Of a stretch of DNA of 64,000 nucleotides, positions 25,678 to 35,470 are shown piece by piece. Under the pieces are notes generated by a model. The model was not told where the DNA came from. It saw only the letters and a list, made by a program, of their open reading frames with translations, and ran no database searches. Numbering within the stretch: the first letter of the stretch is position 1; each line of letters begins with the position of its first letter. The stretch comes from JAHEEL01 sp963700375 (GTDB lineage: Bacteria > Actinomycetota > Acidimicrobiia > Spongiisociales > UBA5794), in the NCBI GenBank assembly GCA_963700375.1, contig CAVOXF010000006.1, positions 372,001-436,000 on the forward strand, in the 5' to 3' direction. The position numbers and the translations under genes are program-made.

Positions 25678-26632
25678 CGCTGCGGTCCTGTTGCACGAGA
25701 TCAACGAACACGTCTTCGAGACTGGCCCTGTTCCGCTTGAATTCCCTTACGACGAGCGAGTCGTCGGCAAGGAGGACTCGCTGGATTTGCGAGTCGGCGG
25801 CTTCGGTATCCGAGACCGCGATGGTCAGGTGAGCTGAGTCCCCGGTCTCATCGACGGTGACTTCATCTACCCATGACTGTGCGACGAGCGCCGATCTCGC
25901 CCGTTCGACGTCGCCCTGCACCTCCACCGAGTAGGAGGACTTGGTCTCCCTCTCGAGGATTGTGCCGATGGGGCCTTGAGCGACGATCTCTCCATGATTC
26001 AGGATGCACACGGTGTCGCTCACGCGTTGAACATCGTCGAGGATGTGGGTCGAGTAGAACACGGTCGACGTCGTGCGGAACTGCTCGAGTATCGAGAGTA
26101 CATCCCGCCGACCGATCGGATCGAGCGCGGCTGCGGGTTCATCGAGGATGAGCAGCTCCGGTGCGTGAATCTGTGCCTGCGCGATCCCGAGACGCTGCAT
26201 CTCCCCGCCCGAAAACGTCTTGACGGGTCGGTCGCTCTTGTCGTTCAGGCCGACGAGCTCCAACATCTCCGAGACACGGTCGTCGATTCGGCTCGCGGGG
26301 CCCGAGAAGAAGAAGCCGGCCGCGAAGCGCAGCGTCTCTCGGGCCGTCATGTGCTCGTAGAACCTCGGTTCCTGTGGTAGGTATCCGACCCGGGAGCGGA
26401 TGGCGGGGCTTTCACGCTCGATGTCGAGACCGAAGATGGTTCCCGATCCTGCAGTCGGGCGAACCAGGCCGAGGAGCATCTTCATCGTGGTTGTCTTCCC
26501 CGCACCGTTCGGGCCGAGGAAGCCGAAGATTGAGTGGCGCGGCACCACGAGGTCCAGGTTCCTGACCACATCTACATCGTCGTAGGTCTTGGTCAGGTTC
26601 TCAGTGCGGACAATCGTCTCGTCGCGAATCAT
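25670..26632 (-). CDS. ABC transporter ATP-binding protein (CcmA/NatA-like)
   Basis: The ATG at 26632 gives 320 residues. Walker A is GPNGAGKTTTMKML, the Q-loop lies in GYLPQEP, the signature is TFSGGEMQRLGIAQA, Walker B is LLILDEPAAALDP, and the switch His is in FYSTHILDDV. A C-terminal extension of about 90 residues follows, as in NatA-type exporters. It powers the permease encoded directly downstream. Confidence 0.95.
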   Translation of the reverse strand: MIRDETIVRTENLTKTYDDVDVVRNLDLVVPRHSIFGFLGPNGAGKTTTMKMLLGLVRPTAGSGTIFGLDIERESPAIRSRVGYLPQEPRFYEHMTARETLRFAAGFFFSGPASRIDDRVSEMLELVGLNDKSDRPVKTFSGGEMQRLGIAQAQIHAPELLILDEPAAALDPIGRRDVLSILEQFRTTSTVFYSTHILDDVQRVSDTVCILNHGEIVAQGPIGTILERETKSSYSVEVQGDVERARSALVAQSWVDEVTVDETGDSAHLTIAVSDTEAADSQIQRVLLADDSLVVREFKRNRASLEDVFVDLVQQDRSDV

Positions 26633-26767
26633 GCCGTCATCCCGTGCGTCCGATCGAGGTCGAGTCCAGAACCTAGCGGAAATGCCCGCGGCGGGACCGA
26701 CAATATGGCCGACTTCGTGAGCAGAGTGAACGGTGCCATCAATTGCCGGCGGCGATCCGGTCACGGA

Positions 26768-29700
26768 CTACCGCGTGGCGGCCCGCCTCGTTGCTCCCAC
26801 GGCTTCGCCGAGCGGTCTCGCCTTGAGGGCGACCGCTCTTTCTTCCGCCTCGTCCAACAGCCGAGCCGCTTCGGGATCGGCTGCGTCGCGCTGGAGGAGA
26901 GCCTGTGCCAGCCGCCACTTGGCCTTGGCCGCGAGATAGGGCACATCGCTCCAGGCCTCGAGGGCGAGCCGCCAGAGGTCGGGGTCGTTCACCCCGTGTG
27001 CGCGTGCGAGGTCAGCAGTCGCCGTGGCCTCGGCAGCACGAGAGAACGGTGTCGAGACGCCGCCTGCTGCAAAACGACCGTGCCATTCATCGGCCGCCTG
27101 GATCCATTCTGACGTGGCAATGCCCGACTCGACGCAGTCAGCAACGGTCTCGATCGCAATCGTTGCGAGGTACATCACCTGTCCCCATGCCTCATTCCTG
27201 TCGAGCAGCCGGAGACCCTCCGCTGCGACGCCGTATGCAGCCGACAGGTCTCCATGCCATCTGAGGTCTGAGACGCGACTCGCCCAGTAGGGACCCTGGA
27301 GCTGTGCATCCATCTCCTCGATCGCCAGAGCTCCCATCCGATCGAGTTCGCGTTGCGTTGCCGCGTCATCACCACGCTCGGCCGCAAGTTCAAGGACACC
27401 GAGTGAGAGGTTGATATCGGCATGCTCCAGGTCCGCAGACTGGGGCATCGCCGCGAGGTGCTGCTGCGATTCATCCCAGCGACCCATTTCGAAGAGGAGA
27501 CCTGAGGCATTCCCGTGCGGCATGACTTCCCACAAGTGCCAGCCCACCTCCCGGGCGCGCGCGATGCCCCGCTCGGTGAGTTCGAGAGCCTCCGCAAGCC
27601 GGCCGTTCTGACCCAACACCGACCCTTGGTTGACGAACACGATGAGCTGTTGCCGCAGCACCCCGAGCGTCTGCGAGCGCTCAGCCAGCAGTTTGAAGCA
27701 GTGGCTCGATTCGTCGATGTCCCCAAGACTGCCGGTCGCCGTCACCAGCGCGACGAGGGCTTGGAGTTCGGCCTTCTCGCTCCCCGTCTCCTTCGACAGC
27801 GCCAGCGCCTCCCGAGCGGTTTCGATCGCCTCGGAGTACTGGGCATTCAGCATGAGTCCCGCGGCCGTGCGCGCGAGGATCTCCGCATGGGACCGATTCG
27901 GCGGTTCCTTGGGTACAAGGCGCAGGGCTTCGTCGGCCATCTCGCGCGATTGCACCTGCCGACCCTGGAGCCACACCTGCTGGCTCATCGCGTTGATCAA
28001 CAGAGCTCGTGTTCGATCATCGAGATCCTTTCGGGCCAGCTCGGTAGAGATTCGGTCGGTCGCCGCCTCCGGGTATCCGCCGACGGCACCCTGCACTTCG
28101 ACGAGTCGGCTCACGAGGTCGGCATGGTCCGCCCCTGCCGTGCGTTCCGGATCATCGAGGTCGTCCCAGAGGTCAAGGGCAAGTTCCATATAGCCAATCG
28201 CGTCTGAATCAGCGAACGCTGCCTCTGCGGCGTCGGCTGCGGCCATGGAGCACTCGAGCGCCTTGTCGGGCCGCTCGGCGTGGAGCCAGTGCTTCAACAG
28301 GCCGGCCGGTGGCGCGTTCCGCCGTTCGAGAGCCTCACCGACGGCCCGGTGCAGGCGAGTACGACGCCTGATTGCGAGTCCGTCGTACAGTGTCTGACGA
28401 ACGAGCGCATGGGCGAATGCGAACTCATCGGCACCGTCACCTTCGACGACGACCCTGGCATTGACCGCCGCATCGACAACAGCATCAACCGAACGCTCAT
28501 CGAGACCCGCGATTGACCCTGCCACATCGATCGAGAAGGTCGGTCCAATCACCGCCGCCACTTCGAGTGTGGATACCGCGTCTGCGCCGAGCCGATCGAC
28601 CCGTGGGCCGATGACCTCGCACAACCCTTCCGCAATGCCGTAGTCATCGATGGCCGTGTCGGAGTTCCACTGACCGTTGGCATCGACGGCGCCCTCATCC
28701 TGAAGGTGGCTCGCGATCTCTTCAATGAAGAACGGGTTGCCCTGCGTGTCCTCTGCGATCGACTCGACGACGTCCGCCCCTGCCACGGCGCCGAAACGGG
28801 CAGACACCATCTCGTGAACCTCACCGTCGGTCAACCGCTGGAGAGGAATCCGGATGATGCGGTGCTCTTGGCGGAGGTCCGTGAGGAGGCTGGGAAGAGG
28901 GTGGCTCCGAACGAGATCCGTGTCGCGGTATGTACCGATCAGGAGTGCGGTGAGCTCATCCTTGCGGGCCAGGTGGGCCAGCACCGCGACGGTGTGTTCA
29001 TCGGCCCAGTGAAGATCGTCGAGCACGACCACGGTCGGTGGCTCATCTTCTTCTGACGCAAGGAGAGCGGCAAACGCCTCGGCCATCAGGTACTGCGTAG
29101 TGTCGAGGTCGGTCTGGATCGGCACCGGCAGCCCCTTGGGCACCTCGATACCGGGCACCAACTGTGCGATGTTGCCCGCAGCCGGACCAACGCCCTGCAA
29201 GAGGCGCGGTCGCGCCCCAAGCACTGAGCGGGCGACCTCGAGGAATGGCTGATAGGGAGTCGCCGCGTCCGGAGTGCACCGACCGGCAACGACGACGGCT
29301 CCCCGATCGGCGGCTGTCCGACACCAGGCCGAGGTCAGCGCTGTCTTGCCCAACCCGGGCTCTCCGATGACAGCGGCGAACTGCACCGATTCGTTGGTTG
29401 CGGCATGGGCATCATCGAGTTGCTCGAGCGGCGCCTCGAGACCGATGAGGCTTGTCGGAATGGCACGACTGAGAAGAACAGGGAATGGAACAGCGGTGCG
29501 ATCCTTCGTGCTTGCTTCCCGCGGTGTGTCGGATATCGACCAAAGCTCGATCGCATCGTCGACGCCCTTGACGTGCTGCGCGCCGATCGACGTGTATCCG
29601 AAGTGAGCTCTCCGACCAATCAGGGACCGGACCGTGTCGGCAATGAGGAATTACCCTGCATCAGCCGCGTCGCAGACCCTCGAGGCCACAGCCACCGGAA

Positions 29701-30040
29701 GACCGATGACATCGCCGTCTTCCTTGGCGACTTCGTCGGCGTTGATCCCGATCCGTACGCCGATCCGGCGAGCCTCTTCGGCCTGGCTGCTGTAGAGGGC
29801 GATCCCTTCCTGGATGCCCTGGGCCGCTACCACGGCATCCACCGACGAGTCAAAGACGGCGAGGGCACCGTCGCCGAGATTCTTGATGAGCCGACCACCA
29901 GTCGGCAGCAGGGCGTCGCCAATGATCCGGTCGTGTTCTGCGCCAATCGCGTCGGCGACATCATCTCCGAGTCGCTCCCGGAGGCGCGTTGAACCGACAA
30001 GATCCGTGAACAGAACCGTCGCCAATCCACTCGTCGCCAT
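26768..30040 (-). pseudogene. Nucleotide cyclase-AAA/TPR regulator interrupted by an in-frame stop
   Basis: The reading frame is continuous for 1,091 codons except for a TAA at 29651-29653. Before it lies a class III cyclase domain (TVLFTDLVGSTRLRERLG with the metal Asp, then GGRLIKNLGDGALAVFDS). After it the domain ends in frame (FLIADTVRSLIGRRAHF, then a VKGVDDAIELWSI strand). Next come an AAA ATPase (AVIGEPGLGKTAL as Walker A, VVVLDDLHWADEHT as Walker B) and a long TPR-like region. Relatives usually read AGQILIAD here, so CAA to TAA is the simplest change. A second start at 29386 might still give an ATPase-only protein. Confidence 0.85.
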
Positions 30041-30160
30041 GAATCTGAACCTATCAGTGCCGCACCCGGTACCCCCCGGACAAGTCGAGGCGTTCCCCGT
30101 TCCTCGCCGATGCGGCCGATCTCACAGCGCACGCATCCTGCGAGGGTATCCTCCGGCGCC
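30041..30160. promoter_or_regulatory. Promoter region of the original tRNA-Arg locus
   Basis: This gap lies between the cyclase-ATPase start and the truncated tRNA copy. It should hold the native tRNA promoter and the divergent promoter of the cyclase gene. A GGGTATCCT sequence at about 30143-30151 is a possible -10 element reading toward the tRNA fragment, but no strong -35 box was identified. Confidence 0.3.
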
Positions 30161-30203
30161 ACGCCCTCGTAGCTCAGGGGATAGAGCACCGGTTTCCTAA
30201 ACC
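30161..30203 (+). repeat. Left attachment site: 43-nt 5' half of tRNA-Arg(CCT)
   Basis: This 43-nt segment is identical to 47994-48036, the first base before and the first 42 bases of the intact tRNA-Arg(CCT). It covers the acceptor 5' strand, D arm and anticodon stem-loop, then diverges one base before the end of the anticodon stem. It has no T arm, so it cannot be a working tRNA. It is best explained as the attL core of an element that inserted in the anticodon region. Confidence 0.85.
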
Positions 30204-30879
30204 GTTGTTGGGGGTCTTTCCCGCCAAGGAAGAACGGCTGGAAGCCTTGCTGTGCTTGCGTTTTCGCCTCTCATCCTCTCGCATCATTTCTCGCGTTTTC
30301 ACTCCCGTTGCGGCCCAGGTGCGGCCCAAACGCGGCCCAGAGCTTCCGCACTCGAAACGAGCAGCGGCAAGTGTCCGTCGAGGAGTTTCAACGAGTATCG
30401 ACACAGAACCGGCGCGGGGAACCCGAGCAGCAGCGTCGGCCATGGTTGGCCAGCGACTTGGAGGCAGGATTCCGGGCCAGCGTTGGAGCTCGGAGCCGAA
30501 TCAGGCCAATCTCCTGACCAGATCTTCATGGCGAACCACAACGCCATCCCTCCACCTTCATCGCGAGGAGTCACGTTCACGGGTGTGGTGTATGGGGGGT
30601 TCCGTTCTGAGGGTGCTTCCTGTTGGGTGATCACCGCGTCAGGCGCACAGTTGTACGTGCCAAGTGACCGTGAGGAGAACGCGGTGTGTGGCGCTTCGAC
30701 CGGGGTGACCGAGCTACCAGCCGGCAAACGGTTCGCCGCTATCGGCGGGATCTACCCGGCGAGCTGACCGACGCGTATGCCGGATTCATCCACTTCCACG
30801 ATCACCACCGAGTCCACCGAGTACTCGGATGGGCCACCCCCACCAGCCTCATCCAGGACAACCTCCCCGTAGAGCACAT
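30204..30879. other. Element left end with arm-type repeats and transposase remnant
   Basis: No complete gene is seen. At 30309-30340 the octamer GCGGCCCA occurs three times at 11-bp steps; a 23-nt part of this is repeated near the other end of the element (47898-47920). A plus-strand frame at about 30526-30767 is open but has no recognised family. At about 30770-30883 there is a fragment of an IS481-like transposase C-terminus. Confidence 0.5.
30309..30340. repeat. Triple GCGGCCCA repeat, candidate integrase arm sites
   Basis: Three direct copies of GCGGCCCA lie about 105 bases inside the left core repeat. Two copies in the same context lie about 75-95 bases inside the right core repeat. 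Helical spacing and placement at both element ends fit arm-type binding sites of a tyrosine integrase. On the right the same bases also encode the end of the integrase, so shared coding origin is the alternative. Confidence 0.45.
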
Positions 30880-30883
30880 CTAG
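30770..30883 (+). mobile_element. IS481-like transposase C-terminal remnant
   Basis: The frame reads through FIHFHDHHRVHRVLGWATP and ends DNLPVEHI, which matches the last part of IS481-type DDE transposases (the YNHHRPH-like helix). The catalytic core and both ends of the insertion sequence are missing, so this is a dead fragment. Confidence 0.6.
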
Positions 30884-32829
30884 GCGCTCTTGATCCTCGT
30901 ACCGTTCATCACGCGCCGTGATCGGATCAGTTCGGCGACGGACCACGCTTGGAACGGGCATCCTGTTGCCTGGTGAGGCACGGTTCCTTCGGCCGTCTCC
31001 GATACGGACCCGAGGCCGTACTCGGTGAGGTGCAATTCGAGGCCATCGAGAAGCCCCCCAAGGTCGCCGCCGGCGCGGTCGACCGCGTCGGTGAACGGGC
31101 CGATCATCCACGGCCACACGGTCCCTTGGTGGTAGGCGGCGTCGCGTTCGGCGGGGCCTCCGCGGTGGCGGCCCTGATACGCCGGGTCACGAGGAGAGAG
31201 CGAACGCAAGCCTATGGACGTCAACAGGTCAGCGCGGCACGCAGCCACGATTCGGGCCGCTTGCGCAGGGTCGTCGATGGGTCCATACGGAAGCGAGACC
31301 GCGAGGAGTTGGTTCGGCCGGAGTTCCATCGAGACTGCGCCGGAGGGGTCGATCCGATCCGCGAGACCGAGCCCGTTGACGGGGAAGGTTCGTCTGAACG
31401 ACGCCACGGCCCGCTGTCGCAGGGCCTCCCACTCGCCGGCGTCGAGTCCGACCCGGGTCAGCAGATCGACCGCTGTCCCAAGCCCGTTGATCCACAGCGC
31501 CTCTACCTCGACCGGATACCCGGCCCGCGATGTCACCGGTCGGCCGTCGATACGGGCGTCCATCCATGTCAGCGCCCAGCCGTCCGCACCGCCCCGCAAC
31601 AGTCCGGTCTTCTCGTCGACGCCGATACCGAAACGAGTTCCAGCTCGGTGTGATGTCAGCACGCTCACGACGGTGTCGGCCAGGTCGGCGGCGAGATCGA
31701 GATCGCCGGTGACGGTGACGTGCCGTCCGAGGGCGTGGAGGAACCACAGGGTTCCGTCGATGGTGTTGTACTCCAGGGTTCCGACGTCGGCGGTATTGGC
31801 GAGCATGCCTTCCGATACGGTGTCGGCCGCCCGAGCGAGGACCGACCGGCCCTCTGCGGCCCGACCGGTGCACAGGAAGAGGCCCTCGTACGATGTGAAC
31901 AGGTCGCGGGACCATTCCCCGAACCAGGGGTAGCCGGCGACGGCTCCGCGTCCGCCGGGTGTCTCGACGATGAATTGGTCAGCCGCCACGGCGAGGATGC
32001 GGTCGATGTCGTCCCGCGCACCGGCCTGCACGGCGAGTGCGGCGCTGCGCGTCCGCGCTGCGGCGATGATCGCCGCAGCGTCAGTCGGCGCGGCGCCGAG
32101 ATCGGTCGTCGCCGTGACTCCCATCACGTCGCCGGCCTTGAGGTCCGCGTGGAAGGTACCGGCCGCCCAGAGGTCCTCGGTGGCGCCCAGTCCTCTGGCC
32201 GCCTCCTCACGATGGAATTCGCCGCGGTACCACGATCCGCCGGGCACATAGCCAGGTCCGTCCACGCGATAGCGATCCTCGAACACGAAGCCGGACGCCG
32301 TCGGCTCGATGTCCGGGTCGGCCGCGGCGAACCGGTCCCCGTGCTGGTCACGCCAAGTGCATAGGGGCGTTACCTCCAGTCGAGCCTCACCGGTAGTGAC
32401 CCGGTGGACAATCGCGACGGTGGCCGTTCCGTGCGCCATGGCCACCTCGACTTCGATCTGGACCGACCCGAGGTCATAGCGCCAACGCGGTACCCCGTCG
32501 TCCAGGTCGAATCCAGCCAGGTACTCGTCTCCGCGAGGGTCGACGGAGTTGGCCCATTCGTGGGTGGCCAGACGGATCCGATGGTCGCCGATCACCACGA
32601 CCGCGTCCAACGCGGCGAGGCCGAGCATCCGTGAGGCACCGGCCGGTGCCGTGGCCGCGATCAGCAGCCCGTGATACCTTCTCGTGCGCATTCCTGCCAC
32701 GGTGCCTGCGGCGTAGCCCCCCAACCCGTCGGCCACCAGCCATTCGCGCGTGTCGCGGCTTCGTCGAGGGAGCCGCAGACGCCGCGACCGAACGCGATGC
32801 GGACTCCCGGCATCATCGGGTCCAATCAC
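30880..32829 (-). CDS. Amylo-alpha-1,6-glucosidase / glycogen debranching-type glycosidase
   Basis: This 649-residue protein has an N-terminal debranching-enzyme beta domain (WLVADGLGGYAAGTVAGMRTRRYHGLL) and a C-terminal (alpha/alpha)6 barrel (GYPWFGEWSRDLFTSYEG with the catalytic acid, NTADVGTLEYNTIDGTLWF, and AYHQGTVWPWMIGPF with the second acid). It cuts alpha-1,6 branch glucose from glycogen-like or related glucans. No signal peptide is seen, so it acts in the cytoplasm. It is the last gene of a five-gene operon and overlaps the GH63-type gene by 17 bases. Confidence 0.92.
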   Translation of the reverse strand: MIGPDDAGSPHRVRSRRLRLPRRSRDTREWLVADGLGGYAAGTVAGMRTRRYHGLLIAATAPAGASRMLGLAALDAVVVIGDHRIRLATHEWANSVDPRGDEYLAGFDLDDGVPRWRYDLGSVQIEVEVAMAHGTATVAIVHRVTTGEARLEVTPLCTWRDQHGDRFAAADPDIEPTASGFVFEDRYRVDGPGYVPGGSWYRGEFHREEAARGLGATEDLWAAGTFHADLKAGDVMGVTATTDLGAAPTDAAAIIAAARTRSAALAVQAGARDDIDRILAVAADQFIVETPGGRGAVAGYPWFGEWSRDLFTSYEGLFLCTGRAAEGRSVLARAADTVSEGMLANTADVGTLEYNTIDGTLWFLHALGRHVTVTGDLDLAADLADTVVSVLTSHRAGTRFGIGVDEKTGLLRGGADGWALTWMDARIDGRPVTSRAGYPVEVEALWINGLGTAVDLLTRVGLDAGEWEALRQRAVASFRRTFPVNGLGLADRIDPSGAVSMELRPNQLLAVSLPYGPIDDPAQAARIVAACRADLLTSIGLRSLSPRDPAYQGRHRGGPAERDAAYHQGTVWPWMIGPFTDAVDRAGGDLGGLLDGLELHLTEYGLGSVSETAEGTVPHQATGCPFQAWSVAELIRSRRVMNGTRIKSA

Positions 32830-35470
32830 CTGCGTAGGGATCTGGGCGACAGATAAGGTCGGCTACCAACCCGGTCCAGCCGGTCTGGTGTGTGGCCCCG
32901 AGCCCGGCGCCGTCATCCCCGTGGAAGTACTCGTTGAACACGATGTTGTCCCTCCACCGCGGGTCGTTCTGCAGCTTGTCGACCCATCCGTGGCACGGCC
33001 GACGACCGTCGGGTCCGCGGAGGAACAACGAGATGAGCCGGCGCCGGAGGGCCTCTGCAGCCTCATCGAGCGTCGCCATCTGGCCGCTGCCGGTCGGGTA
33101 TTCGAGGGTGACGTCCCTTCCGAGGGAGCGAGCGGAGTTCTGCAGGCCGCGGAGCACGAGAAAGTTGACGGGCATCCACACGGGCCCGCGCCAGTTGGAG
33201 TTGCCGCCAAACATCCCCGTCGTCGACTCGGCAGGCTCGTAGTCAACGGAGACGACCGACCCGCCGAGCTCAACCCGCACCGGGTGGTCCTGGTGGTATT
33301 TGGACAAAGCGCGCAACCCGTAGGGAGAGAGAAACTCGGCCTCGTCGAACACCCGGCCGAGGACCCGGACTCCGTCTCCCGGGGGAATGACCCCAAGGGC
33401 GATTCTGTCCCCGTCGGCGTCGGCAATCACCCGTCCGCGTGTCCCGGCGAGCGCCTCGACGTCGAGACGTCCGCGAGTCGAGGCGAAGCGCTTGTTCAGG
33501 GTTCCCAGCGATCCCAGGGCTTCGGGACCGAGCACGGCGGTCGCCATGAGTGGCAGTACGCCAACGATCGATCGAACCTTGATGGGCACCCCTGCGCCGT
33601 CGGCGGAGCGGAATACGTCGTAGTAGAAGCCATCCTCCGCATCCCACAGGCCCGACGCCCGCATGGCGTCGACGATCAGGACGTAGTGCGCTACGAACTT
33701 CACTTCGATGTCCGTCCATGCGTCGTCTTCCTCGGCAAGGACTCTGGCCATTTCCAGGAGGTTGAGCGCGTAGAACGCCATCCATGTGGTTCCGTCCACT
33801 TGCTCGAGGGTCCCCCCGGGGGGGAGGTTGGACCGGTCGATGGCACTGATGTTGTCCAATCCGAGGAAGCCGCCGGAGAAGACGTTGTTGCCGTCCGGGT
33901 CGACGCGGTTGACCCACCAGGTGAAGTTCAGCAGCAGCTTCGGCAGCAGGCGTGCAAGGAAGGTTCGATCGCGCCGACCGTCGATATCCCACACGTGCAG
34001 TGCGGCCCAGGCGTGCACCGGCGGGTTCACGTCACCGAACGCCCATTCGTACGCCGGCAGTGCCCCATTGGGGTGTTGGAACCATTCCCGGCACAGCGCC
34101 AGCAGCTGGTACTTGGCGAATGCAGGATCGAGATGTGCCAGGGCGATCGTATGGAAGGCCAGGTCCCAGGCGGCGAACCACGGGTATTCCCAGGGGTCGG
34201 GCATCGACAAGATGTCTCTGGCGTCCATGTGCGTCCACCCGGCATTTCGGCCACGTCGACGTTCCGGCGGCGGTTGCGGCTGGGTCGGGTCGCCGTCCAG
34301 CCAGCGTTTCAGGTCGTAGTAGTAGAACTGCTTTCCCCAGATCATGCCCGCGAATGCTTGACGCGCAACGAGGTGCTCGTCGTCGTTGGCCGTCACCGGG
34401 ATGACCTCGTCGTAGAACTCGTCTGCCTCCGTGCGTCGCGCCGCGAGGACCTTGTCGAACGGCTTGCCGAACGCCGGTTTCGTGGACGGTGGACGCAGGC
34501 GGACGCGCACGACCTGGGTCTCTCCCGGCGCAACGGACAGCTGATACCAGGCGGCGCACTTGGTCCCCTTGCGATCGGGATTCACCGTCGGTGCGCCGTC
34601 CACGACGTGGTCGTTGATGCCGTCCTTCGCGTACGCGGGTGAATCCTCGGAACCGTACAACCGTTCCAGATTGGTGTCGTTGTCGCAGAACAGCAGATCC
34701 GGCGACGAACCATCCGGCGCGACATCGAGATCCCAAAAGAGATCGCCGAATACGGGATGCTCCACGGTGACACGGTCGGGCTTGGCTGTCTGCAACACCG
34801 GGCGGTCCGCCTCGGCTGCCCATGACCAGGTGTTGCGGAACCACACGTGAGGAAGCACATGCAGCGTTGCCTGGTCCGGGCCGGCGTTTGTGACGCTGAT
34901 CTCCATGAGCACGTCGTGCGGATCGGCCTTGGCAAATGCCACGTCGACCACCCAGTACCGGTCGTCATCGAACACGCCGGTATCCATCAACTCGTATTCG
35001 GGCTGGCTCTGGTCACGCCGACCGTTCTCTGCCACCAGCTCGCCGTACGGAAACTCGGCCTGGGGGTAGTGGTAGCGCCACCGCAACCACGAGTGGCTGG
35101 GGAGCGCGTCGAGGTACCACCAGTATTCCTTGACGTCCTCGCCGTGGTTCCCTTGCGGACCGGTGAGGCCGAACATGCGTTCCTTGAGGATCGGGTCGCG
35201 ACCATTCCACAGGGCGAGGGCCATGCAGAGGTTCTGGTGCACGTCGCTGATGCCGGCCATGCCGTCTTCGCCCCAGCGGAAGGCACGGGATCGGGCGTGA
35301 TCGTGAGGGAAGAAGTCCCATGCCGTACCGTCGCGGCTGTAGTCCTCCCGCACGGTCCCCCAGGAACGCTCGGATAGGTAGGGCCCCCAGTGGTACCAGG
35401 GCGTCGACTCGGCCAAACCGTCCTCGGGATGGCCGAAGGACTCGACTCGCTTGCGTTCGGCACCGCTCAT
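32813..35470 (-). CDS. GH63/MGH1-like alpha-glucosidase
   Basis: The ATG at 35470 has an AGAAGGAG site and gives 885 residues. The C-terminal (alpha/alpha)6 domain is of the MGH1/GH63 type, with PWEYPWFAAWDLAFH (catalytic acid), WAFGDVNPPVHAWA, GFLGLDNISAIDRS and NSNWRGPVWMPVNF. The large N-terminal beta domain is also present. GH63 enzymes hydrolyse alpha-glucosidic bonds, including those of glucosylglycerate and mannosylglycerate in bacteria. There is no signal peptide. Its start overlaps the SMP-30 gene stop as ATGA, so it is coupled to the operon. Confidence 0.9.
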   Translation of the reverse strand: MSGAERKRVESFGHPEDGLAESTPWYHWGPYLSERSWGTVREDYSRDGTAWDFFPHDHARSRAFRWGEDGMAGISDVHQNLCMALALWNGRDPILKERMFGLTGPQGNHGEDVKEYWWYLDALPSHSWLRWRYHYPQAEFPYGELVAENGRRDQSQPEYELMDTGVFDDDRYWVVDVAFAKADPHDVLMEISVTNAGPDQATLHVLPHVWFRNTWSWAAEADRPVLQTAKPDRVTVEHPVFGDLFWDLDVAPDGSSPDLLFCDNDTNLERLYGSEDSPAYAKDGINDHVVDGAPTVNPDRKGTKCAAWYQLSVAPGETQVVRVRLRPPSTKPAFGKPFDKVLAARRTEADEFYDEVIPVTANDDEHLVARQAFAGMIWGKQFYYYDLKRWLDGDPTQPQPPPERRRGRNAGWTHMDARDILSMPDPWEYPWFAAWDLAFHTIALAHLDPAFAKYQLLALCREWFQHPNGALPAYEWAFGDVNPPVHAWAALHVWDIDGRRDRTFLARLLPKLLLNFTWWVNRVDPDGNNVFSGGFLGLDNISAIDRSNLPPGGTLEQVDGTTWMAFYALNLLEMARVLAEEDDAWTDIEVKFVAHYVLIVDAMRASGLWDAEDGFYYDVFRSADGAGVPIKVRSIVGVLPLMATAVLGPEALGSLGTLNKRFASTRGRLDVEALAGTRGRVIADADGDRIALGVIPPGDGVRVLGRVFDEAEFLSPYGLRALSKYHQDHPVRVELGGSVVSVDYEPAESTTGMFGGNSNWRGPVWMPVNFLVLRGLQNSARSLGRDVTLEYPTGSGQMATLDEAAEALRRRLISLFLRGPDGRRPCHGWVDKLQNDPRWRDNIVFNEYFHGDDGAGLGATHQTGWTGLVADLICRPDPYAGDWTR

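Noticed and set aside
30162..30235. A second tRNA-Arg gene at the left element end
   Set aside because: Only the 5' half to the anticodon stem is present. The bases after it cannot form a T arm or pair with the acceptor strand.
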